DNA of 64,000 nt, taken from Hydrogenimonas sp. GTDB lineage: Bacteria > Campylobacterota > Campylobacteria > Campylobacterales > Hydrogenimonadaceae. A program made the translations under genes and the position numbers. The first letter of the stretch is position 1. Every line of letters begins with the position of its first letter. This document shows positions 40,786-49,471 of this stretch, one piece after another. Location of the stretch: NCBI GenBank assembly GCA_003945285.1, contig AP019005.1, positions 2,121,747-2,185,746 on the forward strand, written 5' to 3'. The notes under the pieces are model-generated. The model did no database searches, was not told the DNA's origin, and saw nothing but the letters and a program-made list of their open reading frames with translations.

Positions 40786-42395
40786 TTCATCCCCTCAAAC
40801 TCGTTGCAGAGCACCCCCTGCTCTTTCCACGACAGCGAGTGTACGCCGCCGAACTTCTCGTCATCCTCTTTCGGAAAATCCTCTCTCTGGTGCGCCCCCC
40901 TGGACTCGTTTCGCCCTATCGCACACACCAGAACTATCTCCGCCAGCTCGACCATGTTTCCGAACTCTATGAACTCCAGCAGGTTGGTATTGTACTCCCT
41001 GCTCTTGTCGGCTATACCCATGAAGGGGAGCTCCTTCTGCATCTGCCGTATTACCGAAAGGACCCCCTTGAGCCCCATCTCGTTTCTGACTATACCGGCG
41101 TTTCTATAGAAGATCTTGCCCATGAAGTCGCGTTTTTCGTAGAAGTCTATCTGGTTGGTAAAGTTCGGTATCGCGGCGACGAAAGCGCTGTCTTTTTCAA
41201 ACTGCCCGGTAGAAGATACCTTTTCGGCTCCGTTCTCTCCGGCGAACTTTGCCGCATTCTCTCCCGCTTCCCTTCCGAATACGACCGTCTCGAGCAGAGA
41301 GTTGCCGCCCAGCCTGTTGGCGCCGTGCAGGTAGGCGTTTGCACACTCCCCGGCGGCGAAGAGCCCTTTCACTTTCGTCATATGGTCGCTTCCTACCTCT
41401 ATGCCCCCCATCGTATAGTGCGCCACAGGTTTTACCGGAATCAGATCGGTTACGGGGTCGACGCCCTCGTAGAGCTTCGCAAGTTTACGCTCCTGCGGCA
41501 GGTTCTCCTCTATGAAAGCCTCTCCGAGGTGCCTGATATCAAGATACACATCGCTGCCGCTCTCGATCTGCTCCCAGATGGCTTTGGCAACCTCGTCTCT
41601 CGGCTTCAGCTCGTCGACGAAGCGCTCTTTGGCCGAGTTGAGCAGATAGCCTCCGGCTCCGCGTGCGCTCTCGCTTATGAGTACGCCGCTTCTTTTCAGT
41701 GCGGTCGGGTGAAACTGTATAAACTCCATATCGCTCAGAACACATCCGGCCCTGACGGCTGCCGCGAGGGCATCCCCCGTTGCGGCCGAAGAGTTGGTGG
41801 TGAAGCCGCGGTATATACCGCTGTATCCGCCTCCGGCGACGACAACGCTTTTGGCCCCGATAGCCTTCACCTCTCCGCTCTTCATCTCGATAGCCGTCAC
41901 TCCGAGAACGCGATTCTCTTCGACTATGAAGTTGAGCATGAAGAGTTCGTCCAGAAACTTCACACCCATCTTAAGGGCGGTGTCGTAGAGAGTGTGCAGA
42001 AGCTTGAGCCCGGTATAGTCCTGGGCGTAGCAGGCTCTCTTCGCGCTGGCTCCACCAAGTCTTCTCTGCGCCACCGCTCCATTTTCCAGCCTGCTGAACG
42101 GAACGCCTATCGAGTCGAGCCAGGCTATGGTGCGCGGAGCCTCTTCACAGAGGCGCCTGATCATCTCCTCGTTTCCCAGCGTATGGGAAGATTTGAGTGT
42201 ATCCGCTATGTGGGCCTCCACGCTATCCTCGCCTACATTGCCCAGAGCGGCGTTTATGCCGCCCTGCGCCATGGAGGTCTGCGATCTGGTCGGGTATGTC
42301 TTGCCCAGAACGGTTACGCTCGCCCCAGTCTCACGTGCGGCTATTGCCGCACTCAGGCCGGCCCCGCCGCCTCCTATTATTAAAACATCACTCAT
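40782..42395 (-). CDS. Succinate dehydrogenase/fumarate reductase flavoprotein subunit, Gln at the flavin-linkage site
   Basis: The 537-residue protein has the FAD fold (DVLIIGGGGAGLSAAIAA), TRSQTSMAQGGINAAL, the active-site pieces FIQFHPTAL and ISESARGAGGYLLN, and VAHYTMGGI. The His that normally binds FAD covalently is Gln39 here, so FAD is probably non-covalent. No Tat signal is present, so the enzyme is cytoplasmic. ATG at 42395 fits family starts and follows AAGGCGGGAGTG; an ATG seven codons earlier lacks a ribosome site. A TCA-cycle or reductive-TCA role is inferred. Confidence 0.9.
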   Translation of the reverse strand: MSDVLIIGGGGAGLSAAIAARETGASVTVLGKTYPTRSQTSMAQGGINAALGNVGEDSVEAHIADTLKSSHTLGNEEMIRRLCEEAPRTIAWLDSIGVPFSRLENGAVAQRRLGGASAKRACYAQDYTGLKLLHTLYDTALKMGVKFLDELFMLNFIVEENRVLGVTAIEMKSGEVKAIGAKSVVVAGGGYSGIYRGFTTNSSAATGDALAAAVRAGCVLSDMEFIQFHPTALKRSGVLISESARGAGGYLLNSAKERFVDELKPRDEVAKAIWEQIESGSDVYLDIRHLGEAFIEENLPQERKLAKLYEGVDPVTDLIPVKPVAHYTMGGIEVGSDHMTKVKGLFAAGECANAYLHGANRLGGNSLLETVVFGREAGENAAKFAGENGAEKVSSTGQFEKDSAFVAAIPNFTNQIDFYEKRDFMGKIFYRNAGIVRNEMGLKGVLSVIRQMQKELPFMGIADKSREYNTNLLEFIEFGNMVELAEIVLVCAIGRNESRGAHQREDFPKEDDEKFGGVHSLSWKEQGVLCNEFEGMK

Positions 42396-42487
42396 CACTC
42401 CCGCCTTTTCATACACTTCGGTGCTATTTTTAGGCCAATTATAACAAGCCTATATGCTATACTATATAAAAAAACGGATAAAGGTGT

Positions 42488-43159
42488 ATGGGCAGATTTT
42501 TTTTCCCTCTCATTCTGGTTCTGGTGATATCCGGCTGCACGACCGACAACAGCGGTAACGGCGGCTTCGAGAGCAGAGAGCCCCCTGCGCAACAGAGAGG
42601 CAAGTACCGCACTTTCATCAGCGACGAAGAGCTGAAGACACAAAAAGAGCTGGCGCAGATCGAAGCGAAGAAGAGTGTCGAAATAGAGAAGATAAGCAGC
42701 GAAACGAAGCTGAAGGAGCTCGAACTCCGAAAGAGGGCCGAACTTGAGCTGATGCGCGAAAAGGAGAGGATGCTCAGGATCGAGCACGAGCAGTCGATGG
42801 AGCGCTACATGCTGCTCGGCGCTATTTTGCTGCTTCTGCTCGCGGGGGCGGCACTGCTGTGGTACTTCGACCGCAGGCGGAAAGACAAACTGCGGGCCTA
42901 CGAAGACAACCTGAAGAAATATTTCCACCAGAAAGAGAATGAATCTCGCATTAAGATAGCCGAAAAGATTCTGGATACGGTGGCCTCGAAAGATCTAAGC
43001 AGCGAACAGCGGGCAAAACTGATAGAGGCACTTCACGGCTCCTCCGGCCGAATAGTCGAGAGGAGGGAAGAGGTGGACCCGGCAGACCGTGAGGAGAGCG
43101 AAGAGGCGATTTTGATAGAGACGGAGGATAAGGAGAGAGACGATGGAACAAAAAAATAG
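42488..43159 (+). CDS. Lipoprotein with coiled coil and internal membrane helix
   Basis: The 223-residue protein starts with a lipoprotein signal ending VISGC (lipid Cys17). A charged coiled coil rich in Glu/Lys follows (about 50-105), then a strong membrane helix (about 106-126) flanked by RRRKDK, and a charged C-terminal region. The lipid anchor plus one helix predicts a periplasmic coiled coil and a cytoplasmic tail. No family was recognised. It overlaps the EI24 gene by 17 bases. Confidence 0.75.
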   Translation: MGRFFFPLILVLVISGCTTDNSGNGGFESREPPAQQRGKYRTFISDEELKTQKELAQIEAKKSVEIEKISSETKLKELELRKRAELELMREKERMLRIEHEQSMERYMLLGAILLLLLAGAALLWYFDRRRKDKLRAYEDNLKKYFHQKENESRIKIAEKILDTVASKDLSSEQRAKLIEALHGSSGRIVERREEVDPADREESEEAILIETEDKERDDGTKK

Positions 43160-43973
43160 CGGCTACACGGAGGGCGCCCTCTTCACAAAGAGCCTATCCG
43201 ATTTTTTAACGACTAAGTTTCTGGCACTGAGTACGGCCCCGTTTTTCATAACAATGCTGATATCTCTCATCTTCCTCTACTATCTGTCGGGGGAGTTTTT
43301 CCAGATGCTCGACGTAGCCGCGCAGGTTTCACAGAACCCCGATGCGGCGCAGGCACAGAACGAACTGGCACAGTTTGCGCAGGAGTACCCCATAATGTCG
43401 GCGATCCTTGGAAGCTTCATCTTCAAGGCTATAGCCGGAACACTCTTCTACCTTATAGGCGGGGGATTCGCGGTACTGGTATCGGTCATACTGGCTGTCA
43501 TCATCATAGGTTTCTTCACACCCTATATCGTAGCAGAAGTACAAAGGAGACACTATCCCGATATCGAGAGAAAGGCCACGGTTCCCATTGTCGACTATCT
43601 CTTTTTCCTTCTCAGGCAGTTCGGCCTGTTTCTTCTATTCTTCTTGGTATCCCTGCCCTTCTACTTCGTTCCGGTGCTCAATATAGTCGCTATGAACGCC
43701 CCCTTCTACTTCCTGTTTCATACACTTCTTACACGTGACGTGGCGGGGGAGATACTCGATAAAGAGGAGCAGAAGATCGTCTTTAAAAAAGCGAAGTGGC
43801 GCATCGCGACGACTACCGCGATCCTCTATCTGCTCTCCCTGATTCCGGCCGTTGGTATTTTGGGTCAGGTATTTTTCGTAATAGTGCTGGCGCACCAGTT
43901 TTTCCAGGAGGCCGCGCGGGTGAGAAACGCACAGATATATGGGATGGCAGAAAGAGAGGCTATCACGCACTAG
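43143..43973 (+). CDS. EI24 domain (CysZ-like) membrane protein
   Basis: The 276-residue protein has about six hydrophobic segments and the EI24/CysZ pattern: SLSDFLTTKFLALSTAPF at the start, LFFLVSLPFYFVPVLNIVAMNAPFYFLFHTLL in the middle, and VGILGQVFFVIVLAHQFF at the end. E. coli CysZ transports sulfate; other EI24 proteins have unrelated roles, so transport here is not certain. It is coupled to the upstream lipoprotein gene. Confidence 0.85.
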   Translation: MEQKNSGYTEGALFTKSLSDFLTTKFLALSTAPFFITMLISLIFLYYLSGEFFQMLDVAAQVSQNPDAAQAQNELAQFAQEYPIMSAILGSFIFKAIAGTLFYLIGGGFAVLVSVILAVIIIGFFTPYIVAEVQRRHYPDIERKATVPIVDYLFFLLRQFGLFLLFFLVSLPFYFVPVLNIVAMNAPFYFLFHTLLTRDVAGEILDKEEQKIVFKKAKWRIATTTAILYLLSLIPAVGILGQVFFVIVLAHQFFQEAARVRNAQIYGMAEREAITH

Positions 43974-43991
43974 ATATCGGACTTGGGCTCT

Positions 43992-44372
43992 CTACCACCT
44001 CAGCCCGATGCGTCCGCCCCCGATCAGCACAATCGCAAGCGCACCGATCAGAAAGAGAAGAGGGGTTTCGATTACCCATCCGCCGAATTTTCCGAGAGAG
44101 AAGAGGCTTCCGCCGTAGGCCAGCGCTATGGCGGCCGCCATGTTGAACGCTATCACCCCCGCGGCGATACGGCTGTAAAAACCGACGATAAGCGCTATCG
44201 GGGCCAGCACCTCGCCCAGGTATACCCCGTAGCCGATCCACTCCGGAAGAGAGTGGGCGGCAAGCATCGCCTTTACGCCGCCTATACCGTAGACAACTTT
44301 ATGGATACCGTGAAAGAGGAGCAGCCCTCCGACACCAAGCCTAAGCAGAAACTTTCCCCACTCTTCTCTCAT
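43992..44372 (-). CDS. DoxX family membrane protein
   Basis: The 126-residue four-helix membrane protein has the DoxX pattern LLRLGVGGLLLFHGIHKV, EWIGYGVYLGEVLAPIALIVG and IAAGVIAFNMAAAI. DoxX relatives are linked to quinone, thiol or oxidative-stress functions, mostly unproven. It starts 21 bases after the M14 peptidase gene, so it may be the last gene of that operon, or simply its neighbour. Confidence 0.85.
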   Translation of the reverse strand: MREEWGKFLLRLGVGGLLLFHGIHKVVYGIGGVKAMLAAHSLPEWIGYGVYLGEVLAPIALIVGFYSRIAAGVIAFNMAAAIALAYGGSLFSLGKFGGWVIETPLLFLIGALAIVLIGGGRIGLRW

Positions 44373-44393
44373 CTCTTCTCCTCTTTCGCAACA

Positions 44394-46982
44394 TCAGTTC
44401 GGAATATACTCCAGCACCACCGGTTCACTGAAGTTCGGAACGTCATCGTATGTGAAGAGGGCATAGTACTTCTTCACATCCAGTGCCCCGAAATCGTCGT
44501 ACGTCCAGCTGTCCGGGCCGCCGTAGAGTTTGTCGCCGTCGTATGGAGATATCGGCACCCTGAACGGATTTTTTATAACGAAAACCCCTCTGAAATCCGG
44601 GTCGTCGGGATTTTTCCAATCCAGTCTCACCTTCCCGTTCTCTATCCTGTAGCGCAGATCGCTCACGGCGGCCACCGGGCGGCGTCTTTTCTGCAGGTAC
44701 TCCACCACGAGCCTGGGGGTAAACTCAGGATGGGAGCTGTGCCACTCAACGACGGAGTTTTTCACAAGCTTCTGGGCGGCGCTGGGGCGGAGCAGAAATG
44801 CGATACCCTTTCCGCTTCTTAGCATATTTCCAAGCTCCTGTATAGCGTATGTATCGAACACGAAGACCTGCTCGCCGCTCTTTAGGTCTCCCGCACTGAC
44901 GTCGTAGCCTATATTCTCCACGATACGACGCTCTTTTATCGCACCGTAGTCCCTCTCGGTTTCGGGGTCTATCATCTCCAGATGGAAACGGATATTCTCC
45001 TTTACATATACCTTGACCGGTTTCAGCACGACGTAGGCCCTGGTGATCTGCATAAACTCCGGGTCGGGAAGCGAGCCCAGCTCGAAGTCGAACGTCGAGT
45101 AGATCTTTCTTCCCTCGCCGTCGAAACCGGCCGAAATTCTCCCCTCTTCCACACCGTCGGCCCTTACCGTGAAGCTTCGCTTCGGGTAGAGCTCCAAATC
45201 TTTACCGGCGAGTGTGTACGTTATCTCCAGGTGGGGTCGGAAAGCGAGTCCGCCGCCGAACTTCCCGTAGCCGATATCCCACTGCATCATCTGCGAACTT
45301 CTTCCCACATTGAGTCTTTTGGGGCCCTCTATCCGGAAAACGACCTCTTTGCCGGCTATCTGCTCCTGGAGAGCGCGGCACTCAATCTCGCTGAACTCCC
45401 AGCTTCTCCAGATGCCCTGCGTAAGATGGTTGGAGGGGGTGGGGCGCCCTACATATGTGAGGAGCCGCATATTTTCCACATCTTCAAACTCCGTAATATC
45501 GCCAACGGTTCGAGGGTCCGCTATCGCAGCGTTCCACTCCCCGTACTTTTCGACGGTGACGCCCACCCTGTTCATAGGGTAGAGGCGCAGACGGGCCCGC
45601 TTTATCACCGCATTTTCCGGAATGGTCCTGAGGGGTATCGTGATCACCGCATAGCTGACCCCCTTGGCTTCGCTTACACCGACAAAAAGGGAGTTGACCC
45701 CAAAGTGGGAAGCGTTCTCTTTCACCTTTTCGGCGACATACCCGGTCTTGGAGGGGAGGGGGAAGTAAGTACGGTGGAACTCGTCGTCGGCCACATGTGT
45801 CCTGACGGCAAGCACCGGAGCGTATGGAGATTTCCTGCCGCTGCTTTTGTCTACGGCCCTTATGTGGTAGAAGTAGAGCGTGTCGCTCTCTAGATTGTTG
45901 TCGCAGAAACGGTTCGCCTGTGTAATTCCCATCAGGTTGAAGCGGCGGCAGTAGGACTTTTCGCGCCTGCTGCGGTAGATTTCGAAATAGATATCCTCCC
46001 CGCTCTCTCCGTAGGGCTCCCATTCGAGTGTCACGTTTTCGATGCCTACGTGGGTCGCGCGGAAATTCCCGGGCCTGGGCATGAGGCTTCGGCGTGAGTA
46101 GTTGGGCGCCTCCATAATAGCCGCCACAAGTGCGGGAATGTGCTCTCTTATATGCTCTATCATATCGTCAAGGTAGTCGGAGATGTTTCTGGTTCCGACC
46201 TCGACGACACTTGCGAGTATCCCTTTGGAGTAGTAGAACTCCCTGCCGCTGCCGCTTATCAGCTTCGCGGGCGGCTTGCCCTGGTGGATACCGTACTCCC
46301 TGTCGCTGACCTTTCGTATCTCTTCCGCCATGTTGGCGCATAGGACATTCATGTCGGTCGTATCTATCGTATCTTCGTGCCTGAAGTCGTGCGCCGGGAA
46401 AAAGACGTTCCCCTGCGAATGGTAGTCGAGGGCTATCGATATGTTCGGATGCGACTCCACGAAGTCTCTCAGGGCCCTTGTTTCGGGCTCGCTGAAAGGC
46501 TCGGGGCCGCCGTATATGTTGGATGTAGGCTTGTTGGACTTCACGAAGCCTATCGGAAAGTTCCTGTTGAGGTCGACCCCGTAGCTGCCGTCGGCATTCT
46601 GCCTTCGGTTTTTGCGCCAGAAGGAGAAGTGGTTGCGCGAATACTCGAAACCGTCCGGGTTGGCACACGGAACCATATATATGGCGGCATCCTCCAGCGC
46701 TCTTTGCAGATCGTGATCGTACTCGATATTTCTCTCTACATACTGCGCGAAGCCGATAGCCAGTTCGAGGCCTATCCACTCTCTCGCGTGTACCGTTCCG
46801 GTAAAAAAGAGGGCGGGCTTCTGCGACGCATTCTCTACCGACTTCGAGACTGTGACGGCGATTATGTCGCGCTTCTCCCATGTAGTGCCTATGACTTCGA
46901 CGGCGAAAAGATCGGGCCGCCTCTTGGCGAGTTCACCGAAAAGGGCGACCGCTTCATCGTATGAGTGGTAGAGCTGTTTCAA
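44394..46982 (-). CDS. Large cytoplasmic M14 zinc carboxypeptidase with FN3 and DNRLRE-like domains
   Basis: The 862-residue protein has an N-terminal M14 domain (about 1-295) with zinc ligands His65, Glu68 (VHAREW) and His188 (LDYHSQ), substrate residues in WRKNRR and DLNRNFP, and catalytic Glu261 (VVEVGTR); all key residues are present. An FN3-like domain follows (about 310-395), then two DNRLRE/CBM-like beta regions (about 420-590 and 600-755) and a last FN3-like domain. No signal peptide or anchor is visible. M14 enzymes trim C-terminal amino acids. It starts 8 bases after the ATP-grasp-HhH gene. Confidence 0.88.
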   Translation of the reverse strand: MKQLYHSYDEAVALFGELAKRRPDLFAVEVIGTTWEKRDIIAVTVSKSVENASQKPALFFTGTVHAREWIGLELAIGFAQYVERNIEYDHDLQRALEDAAIYMVPCANPDGFEYSRNHFSFWRKNRRQNADGSYGVDLNRNFPIGFVKSNKPTSNIYGGPEPFSEPETRALRDFVESHPNISIALDYHSQGNVFFPAHDFRHEDTIDTTDMNVLCANMAEEIRKVSDREYGIHQGKPPAKLISGSGREFYYSKGILASVVEVGTRNISDYLDDMIEHIREHIPALVAAIMEAPNYSRRSLMPRPGNFRATHVGIENVTLEWEPYGESGEDIYFEIYRSRREKSYCRRFNLMGITQANRFCDNNLESDTLYFYHIRAVDKSSGRKSPYAPVLAVRTHVADDEFHRTYFPLPSKTGYVAEKVKENASHFGVNSLFVGVSEAKGVSYAVITIPLRTIPENAVIKRARLRLYPMNRVGVTVEKYGEWNAAIADPRTVGDITEFEDVENMRLLTYVGRPTPSNHLTQGIWRSWEFSEIECRALQEQIAGKEVVFRIEGPKRLNVGRSSQMMQWDIGYGKFGGGLAFRPHLEITYTLAGKDLELYPKRSFTVRADGVEEGRISAGFDGEGRKIYSTFDFELGSLPDPEFMQITRAYVVLKPVKVYVKENIRFHLEMIDPETERDYGAIKERRIVENIGYDVSAGDLKSGEQVFVFDTYAIQELGNMLRSGKGIAFLLRPSAAQKLVKNSVVEWHSSHPEFTPRLVVEYLQKRRRPVAAVSDLRYRIENGKVRLDWKNPDDPDFRGVFVIKNPFRVPISPYDGDKLYGGPDSWTYDDFGALDVKKYYALFTYDDVPNFSEPVVLEYIPN

Positions 46983-46990
46983 TAATTTTC

Positions 46991-48511
46991 CTACTTTATG
47001 GCGATATGGTCGCGGATTTTAGCCAATCTCTTTTTACCGAGACCTTTTATTTTCAACATATCTTCGATCTTTTCGAAAGGGCCGTTCTCTTTTCTGAAAT
47101 CGACTATCTTCTGCGCGAGCTTCTTCCCTATCGCCTCTATCCTGCTCAGGGTTTTGTACCCGGCCCTGTTGATATCGACCCTGTCGTGAAGATCCTCCGC
47201 CCACACTTTGAGCGTCTGTTTGTCGATACCCTCGAGCTCCAGAAGTTCCTCTATGCTCTTTATGTCGCGGCTCTTTATGTAGCGTATAACCTCTACGGCT
47301 ATCTCCTCTTCCATTCCGTGAAGCGTCATCAGTTCGGTCAGCGTGACACTCCCGAGCGACATTTCGCCGTCTTCGAGCTCATCGCGAACCTTCTCGCCGC
47401 TTCTCGACTCTTCGAGGACAGCCTCCGGCAGATCCTCTTCACTCTCTATGCGCCCGTGAAGATGCGAATCGTCCGGTATATCTTCGGGGAGGCTCTCTTC
47501 GGCCAGCTCCATATCCCATCTGCCCTCCCTGTCGTTTACATAGTATGCACCGTCCGTAGAGGGGGTGTACCTGCTGAAACCTATGTGGCGCATGGTTCTA
47601 AGAAGAGAGGAGTCTATCTTGCCGAGCTCTTCCCAGCTGTAGAGCGGCACGTGGGGCTTCTCAAAACGCCCCTCCGAGAAGTCCCACATTAGATACTGGC
47701 CTATCCAGTCACGGAAGTATGGGAATGCGGCGAAAGCGGTAGCGCACTCGAGTATGTAGTACTTTCCGTCATATTCAGCTATATCACAGGCCCAGTATTC
47801 GGCCTTCGCCGCTTTCGATGCCTCGACCGCCAGCTCCAGCGCACCCATAGGCACCCCTTCGTAGGTCATATAGCCGCCCTGCGAAGTGTTGGTAAGGTCC
47901 ATATCCTCCCCTGCCACTCTCCAGAAGGCGCACGCAGGCTTGTGGCCGATGAGCATCACCCGTATGTCGGCCCGCAGCGGAATGCACTCCTGTATATACA
48001 TAGGCATATACCTCTTCTCATCGAAGAGCTTTTTGGCCTCCTCTTCGGTTTTGACCTTGTGGACATAGTAGCCGCCGTAGTTGGAGGGTCCGTAGCTCCG
48101 CTTTATTATCACCGGATAGTCGCACTCTTCGAGGTAGCGGTAACCCTCTTCACGGTCGTAGAATATCTTTGTCTTCGGGTGCGAGAGGTTGTGCTTTTCG
48201 CAAAAGAGCGTAACGTTCTCCTTGCTCTTGTTGGGGAACTGCGTCTCCAGGGAGGGGACGAAACGGACGTGTGGAAGCTCTTTCGCTATCTCCCTGAAGG
48301 TCTCGTATGCGGTGGCTGGAATATTTCCGATCAGAATATCGATCTTCTTCTTTTTCACCTCCTCTATAAACCTCTTCTTGTCGTTGCCCCAGTGGTAGAC
48401 CACATGCTCTATCTTGTCGGGCCACCCTTTGAAGTTCGATCTGTCGAAAAACCTCAAAACGTAGTCGAGGTACAGCAGTCCCAGCTTCGGAAGTTTGCTC
48501 TTTTTGGCCAT
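46991..48511 (-). CDS. ATP-grasp domain protein fused to tandem ComEA-type helix-hairpin-helix repeats
   Basis: In the 506-residue product residues 1-290 are an ATP-grasp region: VIIKRS with Lys137, MYIQECIP (171-178), DIRVML (182-187). At the metal-binding position it reads LECA (254-257) instead of LEVN, so the conserved Asn is missing. An acidic linker (about 330-385) leads to two HhH units (388-440 and 445-503); the second, DINRAGYKTLSRIEAIGKKL with NGPFEKIEDML, is typical of ComEA DNA-binding repeats. ATP-grasp enzymes join carboxylates to amines. The fusion is unusual and could tether a ligase, or a dead ligase, to DNA. Confidence 0.8.
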   Translation of the reverse strand: MAKKSKLPKLGLLYLDYVLRFFDRSNFKGWPDKIEHVVYHWGNDKKRFIEEVKKKKIDILIGNIPATAYETFREIAKELPHVRFVPSLETQFPNKSKENVTLFCEKHNLSHPKTKIFYDREEGYRYLEECDYPVIIKRSYGPSNYGGYYVHKVKTEEEAKKLFDEKRYMPMYIQECIPLRADIRVMLIGHKPACAFWRVAGEDMDLTNTSQGGYMTYEGVPMGALELAVEASKAAKAEYWACDIAEYDGKYYILECATAFAAFPYFRDWIGQYLMWDFSEGRFEKPHVPLYSWEELGKIDSSLLRTMRHIGFSRYTPSTDGAYYVNDREGRWDMELAEESLPEDIPDDSHLHGRIESEEDLPEAVLEESRSGEKVRDELEDGEMSLGSVTLTELMTLHGMEEEIAVEVIRYIKSRDIKSIEELLELEGIDKQTLKVWAEDLHDRVDINRAGYKTLSRIEAIGKKLAQKIVDFRKENGPFEKIEDMLKIKGLGKKRLAKIRDHIAIK

Positions 48512-48559
48512 CTTTTTATATCCTTGTATATAATTTTTTCGGAGTCTATTAAAACTCTG

Positions 48560-49471
48560 TTACCGTCCGGTTGCAGTTTTCCTGTCAATCAGATCGACAA
48601 TCTTCTCTATCTTTCTGTCATTGAAGTCGAGCCCCGCCTTCTCCTGTTCGGGTGTGGCGAATGCCGGGATTCCGTTGACCTCCAGTACCAGGTACTCTTT
48701 TCTCTTTCTGTCATATATGATGTCAACGCCCGCTATCTCAAGCCCGACAATCTTTGCGGCCCTTTTGGCAAGATCGACAACCTCCTCTTCCGGTTCACGC
48801 AGAAATACGCTTCCGCCGCTGGTGATATTCGTACGCCAGTCGGTACCGCCCGCTTTTCGGCCGTAGCAGCCGACGAACTCGCCGTCTACAATATCCACAC
48901 GGTAGTCGGTGCGGTCGTAGTCTATAAACTTCTCCACGTAGAAGAAGCGAAGATCCATCTGGTTCAAAAAGGGCAGCAGCGTATCGAGTGTCGCTTCGTT
49001 GTCTATCTTGGTAAGGCCGACTCCGCCCCATCCGTCTGTCGGCTTGTAGACCATCTGCTTCCAGCTCCTGATGAACTTCTTAAGCCTCTTGGAGTCGTCC
49101 CTGTGGCATAGCCTGAAATCCGGTGTATTGACACCGCTGTTTCTAAGCAGGTAACTGGTCTGGAACTTGTCTTCACTAAGTTCGAAGGAGTCGTAGTTGT
49201 TGATGCAGGGAATCATACGGTTGAGCACCCTGTAGAGATACATCTGATACTGTGTCTGCTCACCGGCATTATAGCTGAAAAAGAGATCGAGCTTATCCAT
49301 ATTTATTCCGTGGCAGCGGATATGGCTGCTCTTTACGTAGGCGTCGCGCAGATTCAGCCCGGTAATGCTCTCTATTCCCCGCTCCCTGAGTTTTTTTACA
49401 ATTTTCTTCTCGATCCTCTCACCGCCCCCGTTTCGGTACATCCATATCCCTACCCGTCTCTTTCTAGCCAC
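48560..49471 (-). CDS. RimK-like ATP-grasp ligase
   Basis: The 303-residue protein has a complete ATP-grasp core: MVYKPTDGWGGVG (140-152, ATP loop), YVEKFID (178-184), DYRVDIVDGEFVGCYGRK (189-206), DWRTNITSGGSV and the metal site VLEVNGIPAF with Glu264 and Asn266. This RVDIVDG...RTN..SGG layout is that of RimK/F420-glutamyl ligases, which add amino acids through acyl-phosphates. Substrate is unknown. It overlaps the M20 gene by 8 bases and precedes a second, degenerate ATP-grasp gene. Confidence 0.88.
   Translation of the reverse strand: MARKRRVGIWMYRNGGGERIEKKIVKKLRERGIESITGLNLRDAYVKSSHIRCHGINMDKLDLFFSYNAGEQTQYQMYLYRVLNRMIPCINNYDSFELSEDKFQTSYLLRNSGVNTPDFRLCHRDDSKRLKKFIRSWKQMVYKPTDGWGGVGLTKIDNEATLDTLLPFLNQMDLRFFYVEKFIDYDRTDYRVDIVDGEFVGCYGRKAGGTDWRTNITSGGSVFLREPEEEVVDLAKRAAKIVGLEIAGVDIIYDRKRKEYLVLEVNGIPAFATPEQEKAGLDFNDRKIEKIVDLIDRKTATGR

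Noticed and set aside
40839-42383. A 514-codon open frame on the plus strand
   Set aside because: It lies wholly antisense to the clear flavoprotein gene, has no family match or ribosome site, and reflects codon bias of the GC-rich opposite strand.
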